Part shown: piece after piece, positions 1 to 7,226 of the stretch
Layout of the letters: each line of letters begins with the position of its first letter
How positions within the stretch are numbered: position 1 is the stretch's first letter
Origin: Candidatus Aminicenantota bacterium
Lineage (GTDB): Bacteria; Acidobacteriota; Aminicenantia; Aminicenantales; UBA8522
Direction of reading: 5' to 3'
DNA: 36,744 bases
Assembly (NCBI GenBank): GCA_017886205.1
Contig: JAFNEO010000030.1
Coordinates: 1 to 36,744 of the forward strand
Translations under genes and position numbers: made by a program
Notes under the pieces: generated by a model
What the model was told of the DNA's origin: nothing
Database searches by the model: none
Seen by the model: the letters and a program-made list of their open reading frames with translations, nothing else

Positions 1-24
1 GTAAACCATGTCCCCGGTCTATAC

Positions 25-115
25 ACTCCCCCGCGGAGGGGGGAGGAAACGGGAGGACAATCCACATGTCCTCCTCCCCTGGTGGGAGGAGGTCGGGAGG
101 AGGGGGATTTTCATC
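25..115. repeat. GC-rich palindromic intergenic repeat (copy A)
   Basis: Purine/pyrimidine-biased block of CCTCC and GGAGG runs upstream of the aldehyde dehydrogenase. It contains a hairpin with 8-bp arms GGAGGACA (52-59) and TGTCCTCC (67-74) and a 7-nt loop. It resembles three other intergenic blocks in this window (near 4118, 18231 and 20647). No ORF is supported in 1-186; this repeat is the only structure I see there besides the ribosome binding site. Confidence 0.55.
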
Positions 116-186
116 GTTCCCGGGTGGCCCGCAGGGCCATGAGAAGTTAAATGTTCGGGGAGCAACAGGCGCATTAGGAGGTTATC

Positions 187-1608
187 GTGAGAGAATATAA
201 ACTTCTGATCAACGGGCAGTGGAAGGAATCAAAGCAAGTTCGAGAGATCAAATCTCCCTACGACCATGCCGGCGTGGGGAAGGTCCATTTTGCCGCGAAA
301 GAGCAGGTCGAGGAGGCGCTGGCGGCGGCCGACAACGCTTTCCAGAAAACGCGCCGGCTCTCGAGCTACGAGCGCTCCCTGGTCCTGGAAAAAATCTCTG
401 CCGGGATCAAAGAGCGCAGGGAAGACCTGGCCCGGTCGATCACCCTTCAATCCGGCAAGGTCATCCGCGACTCCCGGGCCGAGGTCGACAGGGCGGCCAT
501 GACCTTTTCCATCGCTTCCGAGGAGGCCAAACGCCTGGGCGGCGAGCTTATTCCGCTCGACCTCAGCCCGGCCACGGCCAAGCGGTGGGGGCTGGTCCGC
601 CGTTTTCCCATCGGCGTCGTCACGGCCATTACGCCCTTCAATTTCCCCCTCAACCTCGTGGCCCATAAGGTCGCACCGGCGCTGGCCGTGGGGAACACCA
701 TCGTCCTGCGTCCGGCCTCTCAGGTCCCGATCACCTCCCTTCTCCTCGGAGAAATCATCCAAGAGTCCGGTTATCCTCATGGTGGGTTTAATGTTCTGCC
801 CGCCGGCTACAAGGAATCTGAAATCCTCCTGACCAACGATGTCGTCAAGAAGGTGACCTTCACCGGAAGCCCGGCGGTCGGCTGGGAGCTCAAGAAGAAG
901 GCCTACCAGAAAAAAGTCACCCTCGAGCTCGGAGGGAACGCCGCGGTCATCGTCGAGCCCGACGCCGACCTCGAGTTCGCCCTCCCCCGTATCGTAACCG
1001 GGTCTTTTTCCTACTCAGGACAAATCTGCATTTCCATCCAACGGGTCTTCCTCCACGACAGCATTTACGACCGGTTTTTGGCCGACTTCATCAGCCGGAC
1101 CTCGAAGCTCAAGCTCGGAAACCCGATGGACGAGGACACGGACATCGGCCCGATGATCAGCCTGGAGGCGGCCAGGCAGACCGACGAATGGATCGAGGAA
1201 GCCGTGGGTTTGGGCGCCCGGGTTGTCTGCGGCGGGAAGAGAGACGGCGCCATGTTCGAGCCGACTATCCTGGAGAACGTGATACCGGACCTCCGGATCT
1301 CCTGGCTCGAGGCCTTTGCGCCGGTTGTCGTGGTTTATCCTTACTCCGACTTCTCCAAGGTCCTGGAGGCGGTCAACTATTCGCTCTACGGGCTCCAGGC
1401 GGGAGTCTTCACCGACGACCTGAAAAAGGCGTTCGAAGCCTATGATACTCTGGAAGTCGGCGGCGTTATCATCAACGACGTCCCGACTTTCCGCATTGAC
1501 CACATGCCCTACGGAGGGGTGAAGCAGAGCGGGTTCGGCCGCGAGGGCATCCGCTACGCCATCGAGGAGATGACCGAGCTCAAGCTACTGGCGTTGAACC
1601 TTGAATAA
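187..1608 (+). CDS. NAD(P)-dependent aldehyde dehydrogenase
   Basis: Oxidises an aldehyde to the acid with NAD(P)+; the substrate cannot be told from sequence. The 473-residue length is normal for the ALDH superfamily. Visible motifs: oxyanion Asn in PFNFP (N152), TFTGS at about 224-228, general base Glu in LELGG (E247), nucleophilic Cys in GQICISIQR (C281), and the late Glu in LEAFAPVV. The usual cofactor-binding Lys of the VLKP motif is Arg here (LRPAS, R175). The GTG start is supported by AGGAGG at 176-181, 5 nt upstream. It resembles the lactaldehyde or glyceraldehyde-3-phosphate-type branch of cytosolic ALDHs, but that is a guess. It stands alone: the next gene has its own promoter. Confidence 0.93.
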   Translation: MREYKLLINGQWKESKQVREIKSPYDHAGVGKVHFAAKEQVEEALAAADNAFQKTRRLSSYERSLVLEKISAGIKERREDLARSITLQSGKVIRDSRAEVDRAAMTFSIASEEAKRLGGELIPLDLSPATAKRWGLVRRFPIGVVTAITPFNFPLNLVAHKVAPALAVGNTIVLRPASQVPITSLLLGEIIQESGYPHGGFNVLPAGYKESEILLTNDVVKKVTFTGSPAVGWELKKKAYQKKVTLELGGNAAVIVEPDADLEFALPRIVTGSFSYSGQICISIQRVFLHDSIYDRFLADFISRTSKLKLGNPMDEDTDIGPMISLEAARQTDEWIEEAVGLGARVVCGGKRDGAMFEPTILENVIPDLRISWLEAFAPVVVVYPYSDFSKVLEAVNYSLYGLQAGVFTDDLKKAFEAYDTLEVGGVIINDVPTFRIDHMPYGGVKQSGFGREGIRYAIEEMTELKLLALNLE

Positions 1609-1621
1609 TCCCCGCCAGGGT

Positions 1622-1650
1622 TTGACAAATCGGAGCTGGTGGTTTATATA
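1622..1650 (+). promoter_or_regulatory. sigma70-type promoter for the TonB-domain gene
   Basis: Perfect -35 TTGACA at 1622-1627, 17-bp spacer, -10 TATATA at 1645-1650. It lies between the ALDH stop and the next gene and predicts a leader of about 58 nt. Confidence 0.6.
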
Positions 1651-1714
1651 TATAGGGAGGAAGAAAAGGCTGAAGGCCTAAGCCAAGGCGCAAACTTAAT
1701 TGTCCAGCACTTGC

Positions 1715-2602
1715 ATGAAAAAGAGAAGAATTTCGCTTTCCTTCGCGCTGGCCTGTCTCGCCTGGCTGATGGCTATTTCGCTCTCTGCCCTGCAATCCGA
1801 CCCCTTCTACCTCAGTCTCCTCGAAAAGGCCCAGAAATCATTCTTCGCCAGAAACTACGGGGAGGCAGCGCGCGACTTCGATATCGCCGCCTTCGGCTTG
1901 GCTGGAAATAAAACGCTCCAGGCTAAAGCCTACGTTTATCTCAGCCTCTGCCGATATTATCTCAAGGACATGCAAGCGTCGGAGAGAAGCCTTCGCCAGG
2001 CGGCGGCTCTCATGGGCGAGGGAGGCTTCTCGGCCCTCGAAATTTATGAATCGGCCCGGCCTGACCTCGATAAGCTGACAGCTTTTTATAACCTGGCCCG
2101 AAGTCAAAACGATGCGCTCCCCAAAGAGGCGGAAAAGCCTCTGCCGGCTGACCCCGAACCTCAAGTCGCGAAGCCTATCGAGCCCGTAGAAAAGCCTGGA
2201 GAAAAGGCCGCCAAAGATGCGGCCAAAGATACCGAACATAGCGCCACGGCCTCCCCGCTGTCCGATCTAAAACTCGATGAAATCAAAGAGGGAGATATTC
2301 TGCCGTTGGACCTGGTTGACACACCTCCCGTTCGGATCAAAAGCTCGCCGGCGGTCTATCCTGAGCATGCCAGATCATCGGGCATCGAAGGAACGATCAC
2401 CATTAACGCCCTGGTCTCGGAGAAGGGAGACGTCATCGATACTGAAATCCTCACGAGGATTAAGAATGCCGTCGGGTTCGACCAGGCCAGCTTACAAGCC
2501 GTCCGGCGATGGAAGTTCGAACCGGCAACCGTCAAGGGGATAAAGGTCAAGGTCTGGATTCCTGTCGCCATCGAATTCAAAAAAACACCGTCCCTGCGAT
2601 AA
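1715..2602 (+). CDS. TonB-family protein with exported TPR-like N-terminus
   Basis: 295 residues from ATG 1715. The N-terminus MKKRRISLSFALACLAWLMA is a signal peptide or membrane anchor. Residues of about 25-120 are alpha-helical with TPR-like character. A Pro/Glu/Lys-rich linker follows (about 125-185), then a C-terminal TonB domain (about 205-290) with YPEHARSSGIEGTITINALV and the conserved RRWKFEPA motif. Such proteins link cytoplasmic-membrane energy to outer-membrane transporters, or act as periplasmic TonB-domain adaptors; the TPR part suggests an adaptor. An in-frame TTG at 1700 would add five residues, but ATG 1715 puts a typical signal peptide at the start. No good Shine-Dalgarno is visible for either. 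No ExbB or ExbD is nearby. Confidence 0.85.
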   Translation: MKKRRISLSFALACLAWLMAISLSALQSDPFYLSLLEKAQKSFFARNYGEAARDFDIAAFGLAGNKTLQAKAYVYLSLCRYYLKDMQASERSLRQAAALMGEGGFSALEIYESARPDLDKLTAFYNLARSQNDALPKEAEKPLPADPEPQVAKPIEPVEKPGEKAAKDAAKDTEHSATASPLSDLKLDEIKEGDILPLDLVDTPPVRIKSSPAVYPEHARSSGIEGTITINALVSEKGDVIDTEILTRIKNAVGFDQASLQAVRRWKFEPATVKGIKVKVWIPVAIEFKKTPSLR

Positions 2603-2615
2603 TGACGAGTTTTGC

Positions 2616-2644
2616 TTGACACTCGTCGCCCGGCATCCTAAACT
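2616..2644 (+). promoter_or_regulatory. sigma70-type promoter for the fumarase/por cluster
   Basis: Perfect -35 TTGACA at 2616-2621, 17-bp spacer, -10 TAAACT at 2639-2644, in the 84-bp gap before the fumarase gene. The leader is about 35 nt and contains the strong ribosome site GAGGAGG just before ATG 2687. Confidence 0.65.
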
Positions 2645-2686
2645 AAAACGTTTCTCGATTCCTGAATTCATAAGAGGAGGTCTCGG

Positions 2687-3544
2687 ATGAAAGTCGTCAA
2701 GCTCACCCAGGTCAGGGACAGAATAAAGGATATTGTCCAGGAGGCCAACTTCGAACTCCAGAAGGATGTTCTCCAGGTTATTAACGATCTGGCCAAGAAA
2801 GAGGAATCGCCGGCCGGAAAAGAGATCTTCAACCAGATGATCGACAACGCCAAGATCGCCCGGGAGGAAAAGCTGGGGCTCTGCCAGGACACCGGGCTGG
2901 CCGTTTTCGCGGTCGAACTGGGCGAGGACGTGAGGTTCGAGAAGGCCGATGGACTGGGCAGCCTCCGCGAAGCCATCACCGAAGGCACCCGGCTGGGGTA
3001 TGCCGAGGGATATCTCCGGAAATCGGTCGTCGAGGACCCGATCCGGAGGAAAAACACCGGCACCAACACGCCCGCCTATATCCATTGGGAACTCGTCCCC
3101 GGCGACGTCTTTAAGATCACCTTCGTCGCCAAGGGGGGCGGGGCCGAGAACATGAGCGCCATCCGGATGTTCGCGCCGGCGGCCGGCCAGGAAGGAATCG
3201 AGGACTTCGTCGTCGAGACGGCGGACAAGGGCGGCTCCAACCCCTGCCCGCCCATCATCGTCGGTGTGGGCGTCGGCGGGAACTTCGAATACGCCGCCTG
3301 GCTGGCCAAGAAGGCGTTGCTACGGCAGCCCCTGGGCTCCCACAACCCGGACCCCTTCTATGCCGATATGGAGCGGCGCCTGCTCGAGAGGATCAACAAG
3401 CTCGGCATCGGCCCCCAGGGAATGGGAGGCCGGATCACGGCTCTGGCCGTCCACGTCGAATCCTATCCCTGCCATATCGCCTCGATGCCGGCGGCGGTCA
3501 ACATCCAGTGCCATTCGCACCGGGTTATCGGTTTCGAGCTGTGA
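2687..3544 (+). CDS. Class I (Fe-S) fumarate hydratase, alpha subunit type
   Basis: 285 residues, the usual size of the N-terminal/alpha half of two-subunit class I fumarases and tartrate dehydratases. With a beta subunit it hydrates fumarate to malate using an oxygen-sensitive [4Fe-4S] cluster. Candidate ligands are C66 (GLCQDTG), C187 (GGSNPCPP) and C262 or C275 (SYPCHIASMP, NIQCHSH). The family motifs FVAKGGGAENMS and GVGVGGNFEYAAWLAKKAL are intact. ATG 2687 has GAGGAGG upstream. The por gamma gene starts 10 bp downstream, so the two are co-transcribed. No beta subunit gene lies in the window, although alpha and beta are normally adjacent. Confidence 0.92.
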   Translation: MKVVKLTQVRDRIKDIVQEANFELQKDVLQVINDLAKKEESPAGKEIFNQMIDNAKIAREEKLGLCQDTGLAVFAVELGEDVRFEKADGLGSLREAITEGTRLGYAEGYLRKSVVEDPIRRKNTGTNTPAYIHWELVPGDVFKITFVAKGGGAENMSAIRMFAPAAGQEGIEDFVVETADKGGSNPCPPIIVGVGVGGNFEYAAWLAKKALLRQPLGSHNPDPFYADMERRLLERINKLGIGPQGMGGRITALAVHVESYPCHIASMPAAVNIQCHSHRVIGFEL

Positions 3545-3554
3545 GGAGAGCAAG

Positions 3555-4109
3555 ATGATCGAGATTCGTTTCCATGGCCGGGGCGGCCAAGGGACGGTCG
3601 TCGCCTCCAAGGTCCTGGCCGACGCGCTCGCCAAAGAGGGCAATTTCGTCCAGGCCTACCCGGAGTTCGGCGTCGAGCGGCGCGGGGCCCCGGTCATCGC
3701 CTTTATCCGAATCGACGACAAGCCCATCTACGATAAAAGCCGCATCTATAAGCCCAACCATGTTGTCGTCGTCGACCCGACGCTCGTCGAGGCGATCGAT
3801 GTGACCGAAGGCCTCAAGGACGGCGGCGTCATCATCATCAACAGCGAGAAGGACCCGGCCTCGTTCAAATTCCCGGCTCATTTCAAAGTAGCGACGATCA
3901 ATGCTACGGGCATTGCCGTTAAGCACAAGCTCGGGACCCTGGCCGCCCCCATCGTCAATACGGCCATCGTCGGCGCCGTCGTCAAGATCCTGGACCTGAC
4001 GAAGCTCGAGCCACTCCTCCAGGCGATCAAGGAGGGGGTGCCGACCCGGCCCGACGACAACATGGCCGCGGCCAAAGAGGCCTACGAAACGGCCCAAAAA
4101 GTGGTATAG
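3555..4109 (+). CDS. porC: 2-oxoacid:ferredoxin oxidoreductase, gamma subunit
   Basis: 184 residues. The N-terminus IRFHGRGGQGTVVASKVLA is the hallmark of the POR gamma domain; YPEFGVERRGAPV and the helical C-terminus also match. It is one of four subunits of the archaeal/Thermotoga-type enzyme that decarboxylates a 2-oxoacid (probably pyruvate) to acyl-CoA and CO2 with ferredoxin reduction, or runs in reverse. The start ATG 3555 is preceded by GAGGAG. An in-frame extension back to 3264 overlaps the fumarase gene and has no family similarity, so I rejected it. It follows fumarase by 10 bp. Confidence 0.93.
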   Translation: MIEIRFHGRGGQGTVVASKVLADALAKEGNFVQAYPEFGVERRGAPVIAFIRIDDKPIYDKSRIYKPNHVVVVDPTLVEAIDVTEGLKDGGVIIINSEKDPASFKFPAHFKVATINATGIAVKHKLGTLAAPIVNTAIVGAVVKILDLTKLEPLLQAIKEGVPTRPDDNMAAAKEAYETAQKVV

Positions 4110-4117
4110 GGTTTATC

Positions 4118-4160
4118 ATGGCCCCCTCTCCTCTATCCTCTCCCACCTGGGGAGAGGAAA
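4118..4160. repeat. GC-rich palindromic intergenic repeat (copy B)
   Basis: Block of CCCTCTCC type between por gamma and delta, with hairpin arms CCTCTCCC (4137-4144) and GGGGAGAGG (4149-4157). Similar to the block at 20647-20695. Confidence 0.55.
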
Positions 4161-4182
4161 CAAGGAAGCGCCGGCGGATCGA

Positions 4183-4211
4183 TGGAAAATAGTACACTAA
4201 TTTGATATAAT
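4183..4211 (+). promoter_or_regulatory. Internal promoter before por delta
   Basis: Perfect -10 TATAAT at 4206-4211, 17-bp spacer, weaker -35 TGGAAA at 4183-4188, in an AT-rich stretch of the 144-bp gap between por gamma and delta. It would allow delta-alpha-beta to be expressed apart from fumarase and gamma. Confidence 0.5.
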
Positions 4212-4253
4212 TTATAGTAATAATAGGGATTGATCCTCTTCGAAAGGACCGCC

Positions 4254-4553
4254 ATGAAACCGAAAAAGAAGGTCGAAAAGATCGTTTTTCAATCGGAGAA
4301 GGACGTGCCCCTGATGCCCATGTCCCTCGGCTCCATGCTTTACAACAAGACGGGGTCCTGGAGAAACATCCGGCCCGAAATCGACCTCGCCGGTTGCATC
4401 CAGTGCGGCATCTGCTGGAAGTTCTGCCCCGATATTTCCATCGAGATCGAGAATGAATTTCCCGTCGTCAACTATGACTATTGCAAGGGCTGCGGGATCT
4501 GCGCCGAGGAATGCCCGACCAAGTGCATCGCCATGGTGGAGGAACGGAAATGA
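4254..4553 (+). CDS. porD: 2-oxoacid:ferredoxin oxidoreductase, delta (ferredoxin) subunit
   Basis: 99 residues with two 4Fe-4S motifs, CIQCGICWKFCP and CKGCGICAEECP, in the C-terminal half. The segment GSMLYNKTGSWRNIRPEID before the first cluster is typical of POR delta. It carries electrons from the thiamine site to external ferredoxin. ATG 4254 has AAAGGA at 4244-4248; an upstream in-frame TTG (4230) has no ribosome site. Its TGA overlaps the ATG of the alpha gene (ATGA), implying translational coupling. Confidence 0.95.
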   Translation: MKPKKKVEKIVFQSEKDVPLMPMSLGSMLYNKTGSWRNIRPEIDLAGCIQCGICWKFCPDISIEIENEFPVVNYDYCKGCGICAEECPTKCIAMVEERK

Positions 4554-5704
4554 AGAAAGTCATCATGGGAAACCACGCCCTTTCCTGGGGCGCCCAGCTC
4601 GGCCGCGCCCAGGTCATCGCCGCCTACCCCATCACCCCGCAGACCCAGGTGGTCGAGCTGCTGTCGGAGATGTGCGCCAACAAGACCCTCGACGCCAAGT
4701 TCATCAAGGTCGAGTCCGAGCACTCGGCCATGGCCGCCTGCATCGCCGCCTCGATTGCCGGAGCGCGCACTTTCACCGCCACCTCCTCCCAAGGCCTGAC
4801 GTTGATGCATGAACTCCTCCACTGGGCCTCGGGAGGCCGGAACCCGGTGGTCATGGGCAACATCAACCGCGCCATGGCGCCCGGCTGGTCGATCTGGACC
4901 GACCAGAACGACAGCCTCTCCCAGCGGGACACGGGCTGGATCCAATTCTACTGCTCCTCAAACCAGGAAGTCGTGGACACGGTCATCCAGGCCTTCCGGG
5001 TGTCGGAAGCGGTGATGATCCCGAGCATGGTCATCCTCGACGCGTTCGCCCTCTCCCATACCTATGAAGTCGTCGACATTCCCGACCAGGAAAAGGTCGA
5101 CGCCTTTCTTCCTCCCTTCAACCCGCCCATCCGACTGACGCCCACCGCCCCCCATGCCTTCGGCGGGCTGACGTCGCCGGAACATTACTTTGAGTTGCGC
5201 TACAAGCTCCAGAAGGACATGGAGAAGGTGCCGGACCTGGTCGAACAGACCGGCCGCGAATACGAAAAGATGTTCGGCCGCTACCTCGGCCAGGTCGAGG
5301 ATTACCGGTGCGAGGACGCCGAGCTCATCTTCGTCACCTCGGGCACGGCCGGATACACGGCCCGGGTGGGCGTCGACCAGCTGCGCCAGGAGGGCGTTAA
5401 AGCCGGCAACCTGCGTATCAAGATGTTCCGGCCGTTCCCGTTCGCCAAGGTGCGGGAGATCCTCACCAAGGCCGGCAAGGTTGCTGTCGTGGACCGGAAC
5501 ATCTCCTACGGCCATCACGGCGTCTTCTACCAGGAAGTGAAATCCGCGCTCTACGGCCGGGACCATAATGTGCCCCTTTTCGGATACATCACCGGGCTCG
5601 GAGGCCGGGATATTACGCCCGAGATCTACAAGGAGATCGCCCAACTGACCCTCGCCAAGGACAAACCGGAAGAGGACATCACCTGGATCGGAGTGAAGAG
5701 ATGA
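4550..5704 (+). CDS. porA: 2-oxoacid:ferredoxin oxidoreductase, alpha subunit
   Basis: 384 residues. The pyrimidine-binding domain has AAYPITPQTQVVE near the N-terminus and VESEHSAMAACIAASIAGARTF-type sequence in the first 80 residues; domain II with AVVDRNISYGHHG lies toward the C-terminus. The motifs fit pyruvate synthase better than 2-oxoglutarate or indolepyruvate enzymes, but substrate is inferred. The start ATG 4550 overlaps the delta stop, and the TGA overlaps the beta ATG at 5701. The order gamma-delta-alpha-beta is that of Thermotoga and Pyrococcus por clusters. Confidence 0.94.
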   Translation: MKKVIMGNHALSWGAQLGRAQVIAAYPITPQTQVVELLSEMCANKTLDAKFIKVESEHSAMAACIAASIAGARTFTATSSQGLTLMHELLHWASGGRNPVVMGNINRAMAPGWSIWTDQNDSLSQRDTGWIQFYCSSNQEVVDTVIQAFRVSEAVMIPSMVILDAFALSHTYEVVDIPDQEKVDAFLPPFNPPIRLTPTAPHAFGGLTSPEHYFELRYKLQKDMEKVPDLVEQTGREYEKMFGRYLGQVEDYRCEDAELIFVTSGTAGYTARVGVDQLRQEGVKAGNLRIKMFRPFPFAKVREILTKAGKVAVVDRNISYGHHGVFYQEVKSALYGRDHNVPLFGYITGLGGRDITPEIYKEIAQLTLAKDKPEEDITWIGVKR

Positions 5705-6600
5705 AAAAAGAGAAGACAATGAAGCTGAGCCTCCCCACCGAAGAGCTGATGGGCTCCGGCCACCTGGCCTGTCAGGGATGCGCGGCGACACTGGCCATGA
5801 GATATGTCCTCAAAGCCCTGGGACAAAAGACCGCGCTGTGCATTCCGGCCTGCTGCTGGTCGGTCATCGATGGTCCCTTCCCGCATTCCTCCCTCGGCGT
5901 CCCAATCTTCCACTGCGCCTTCGAGACGGCCGCCTCGTCGGCTTCCGGGCTCAAGGCCGGGCTGGAGATGGTCGGCGACATGGAGACGACGGTCGTCGCC
6001 TGGGCGGGGGACGGCGGGACCTTCGACATCGGCATCCAGGCGCTCTCCGGGGCCGCCGAGCGCAACGACGACATCATCTATATCTGTTACGACAACGAGG
6101 CCTACATGAACACCGGCATCCAGCGCAGCTCCGCCACTCCCTACGGAGCCTGGACGACGACGACACCGGTCAAGCATTTCAAGAACAGGCCGAAGAAAGA
6201 CATCGACGCCATCATGGCCGCCCACCGCATCCCCTATCAGGCGACGGCCAACACCAGCTACCCCGAGGATCTCTTCAAGAAGGCGAAAAAGGCCAAAGAG
6301 ATCAAGGGCACCCGGTTCCTGCACATCTACACGCCCTGCCCGACGGGCTGGAAGAGCCGGCCGGAAGACACGGTCAAGCTCGGCCGGATGGCCGTCCAGA
6401 ACTGCATCTTCCCCCTGTACGAGGTGGAAAACGGCGAAAAATATACGCTGAACATCAAGCCCCGCGAGAAGAAGCCGGTCAACGACTATTTCCGGCTCCA
6501 GGGCCGTTTCCGCCACCTCAAAGAGGAGCACCTCAAGTTCATCCAGGCCGAAGTCGACCACAGCTGGGAGCGCTTGCTCAAGCTGGCCGAGCCCAAATAA
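5701..6600 (+). CDS. porB: 2-oxoacid:ferredoxin oxidoreductase, beta subunit (TPP-binding)
   Basis: 299 residues. Binds thiamine diphosphate through AGDGGTFDIG (about 102-111) and the DNEAYMNTG segment (about 131-139). The YGAWTTTTP motif is typical of pyruvate-type beta subunits. Cysteines for its own [4Fe-4S] cluster include C24 and C27 (HLACQGC) and further Cys at about 47-52. ATG 5701 overlaps the alpha stop. A palindromic element begins directly after its TAA. Confidence 0.95.
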   Translation: MKKEKTMKLSLPTEELMGSGHLACQGCAATLAMRYVLKALGQKTALCIPACCWSVIDGPFPHSSLGVPIFHCAFETAASSASGLKAGLEMVGDMETTVVAWAGDGGTFDIGIQALSGAAERNDDIIYICYDNEAYMNTGIQRSSATPYGAWTTTTPVKHFKNRPKKDIDAIMAAHRIPYQATANTSYPEDLFKKAKKAKEIKGTRFLHIYTPCPTGWKSRPEDTVKLGRMAVQNCIFPLYEVENGEKYTLNIKPREKKPVNDYFRLQGRFRHLKEEHLKFIQAEVDHSWERLLKLAEPK

Positions 6601-6674
6601 AATTTGGTGCCAGGCATGCAAATACCGAAATACAAAAAATTGTATTTGGGTAATTAGATGCCTGGCACCGAATT
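6601..6674. repeat. 74-bp palindromic element (GGTGCCAGGCAT type)
   Basis: Terminal inverted repeats of 17 bp with one mismatch: 6601-6617 and 6658-6674 (core GGTGCCAGGCAT / ATGCCTGGCACC). An inner 8-bp stem AAATACAA (6628-6635) / TTGTATTT (6640-6647) has an AAAA loop. The element starts right after the porB stop. It is AT-rich inside, unlike its neighbours. It looks like a small mobile or REP-like element. It could also act as an RNA hairpin ending or stabilising the por transcript, though there is no T-tract. Confidence 0.7.
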
Positions 6675-6699
6675 CAAGATTGATTACGAGGAGAAAGTG

Positions 6700-7218
6700 A
6701 TGAACAGAATGATCCCGGTCGGAGCCCTCACCCTGGCCCTCCTGCTCAGCGGCGCCATCGGGCTGTCGCGCGCCCTTGGGCAGGACGGCGATTCCTACGC
6801 CCCCAGTTTCCGGGTGACCGACCTCAAGGGCAAGACCATATCCTTATCCGACTATAAAGGCAAAGTGCTTTTCCTGAATTTCTGGGCGACCTGGTGCCCT
6901 CCCTGCCGGGCCGAGATCCCCGACTTCATCGAAGCCTACGCCGAGCAGAAGGCCAACGGGCTCGAGATCCTCGGCATTTCGCTGGATTCAAAAAGGAAGG
7001 AAGAAGTCGTCGCCTTCGTCGAGAAGTACAAGATCAACTACCCTGTGGTGCTGGAGACGAGAGAGAATACCGGCAAGATCATCGACGACTACCAGCCTGG
7101 CCAGTTCATCCCCACGACCATCATCATCGACAAGACGGGACGCATCCGGCACAAGCAGGTCGGCGCGGTTGACAAGGAGACTCTGCTCGAGCATTTCCGC
7201 CAGCTGGCCGCAGAATAA
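6700..7218 (+). CDS. TlpA-like thiol-disulfide oxidoreductase (membrane-anchored thioredoxin fold)
   Basis: 172 residues. N-terminal hydrophobic segment (about 5-24) for export or anchoring, then an AhpC/TSA-Redoxin type thioredoxin fold with the active site WATWCPPC (CPPC at 66-69) and the cis-Pro region QFIPTTIIID. Reduces or isomerises thiols of exported proteins or cytochromes; the partner is unknown. The start ATG 6700 has ACGAGGAG upstream. An in-frame ATG at 6658 lies inside the palindromic element and would spoil the signal peptide, so I rejected it. Confidence 0.9.
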   Translation: MNRMIPVGALTLALLLSGAIGLSRALGQDGDSYAPSFRVTDLKGKTISLSDYKGKVLFLNFWATWCPPCRAEIPDFIEAYAEQKANGLEILGISLDSKRKEEVVAFVEKYKINYPVVLETRENTGKIIDDYQPGQFIPTTIIIDKTGRIRHKQVGAVDKETLLEHFRQLAAE

Positions 7219-7226
7219 AAAAATTC

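Noticed and set aside
1639..1911. Small ORF after the ALDH gene
   Set aside because: Its start lies in the promoter of the TonB-domain gene and the rest is out of frame within that gene.
3264..3554. N-terminal extension of por gamma
   Set aside because: It is a shadow of the fumarase gene; the family begins at the IRFHGRGGQG motif.
6658..6699. Upstream ATG for the TlpA-like gene
   Set aside because: It lies within the right arm of the 74-bp palindrome and would put a charged stretch before the signal peptide.
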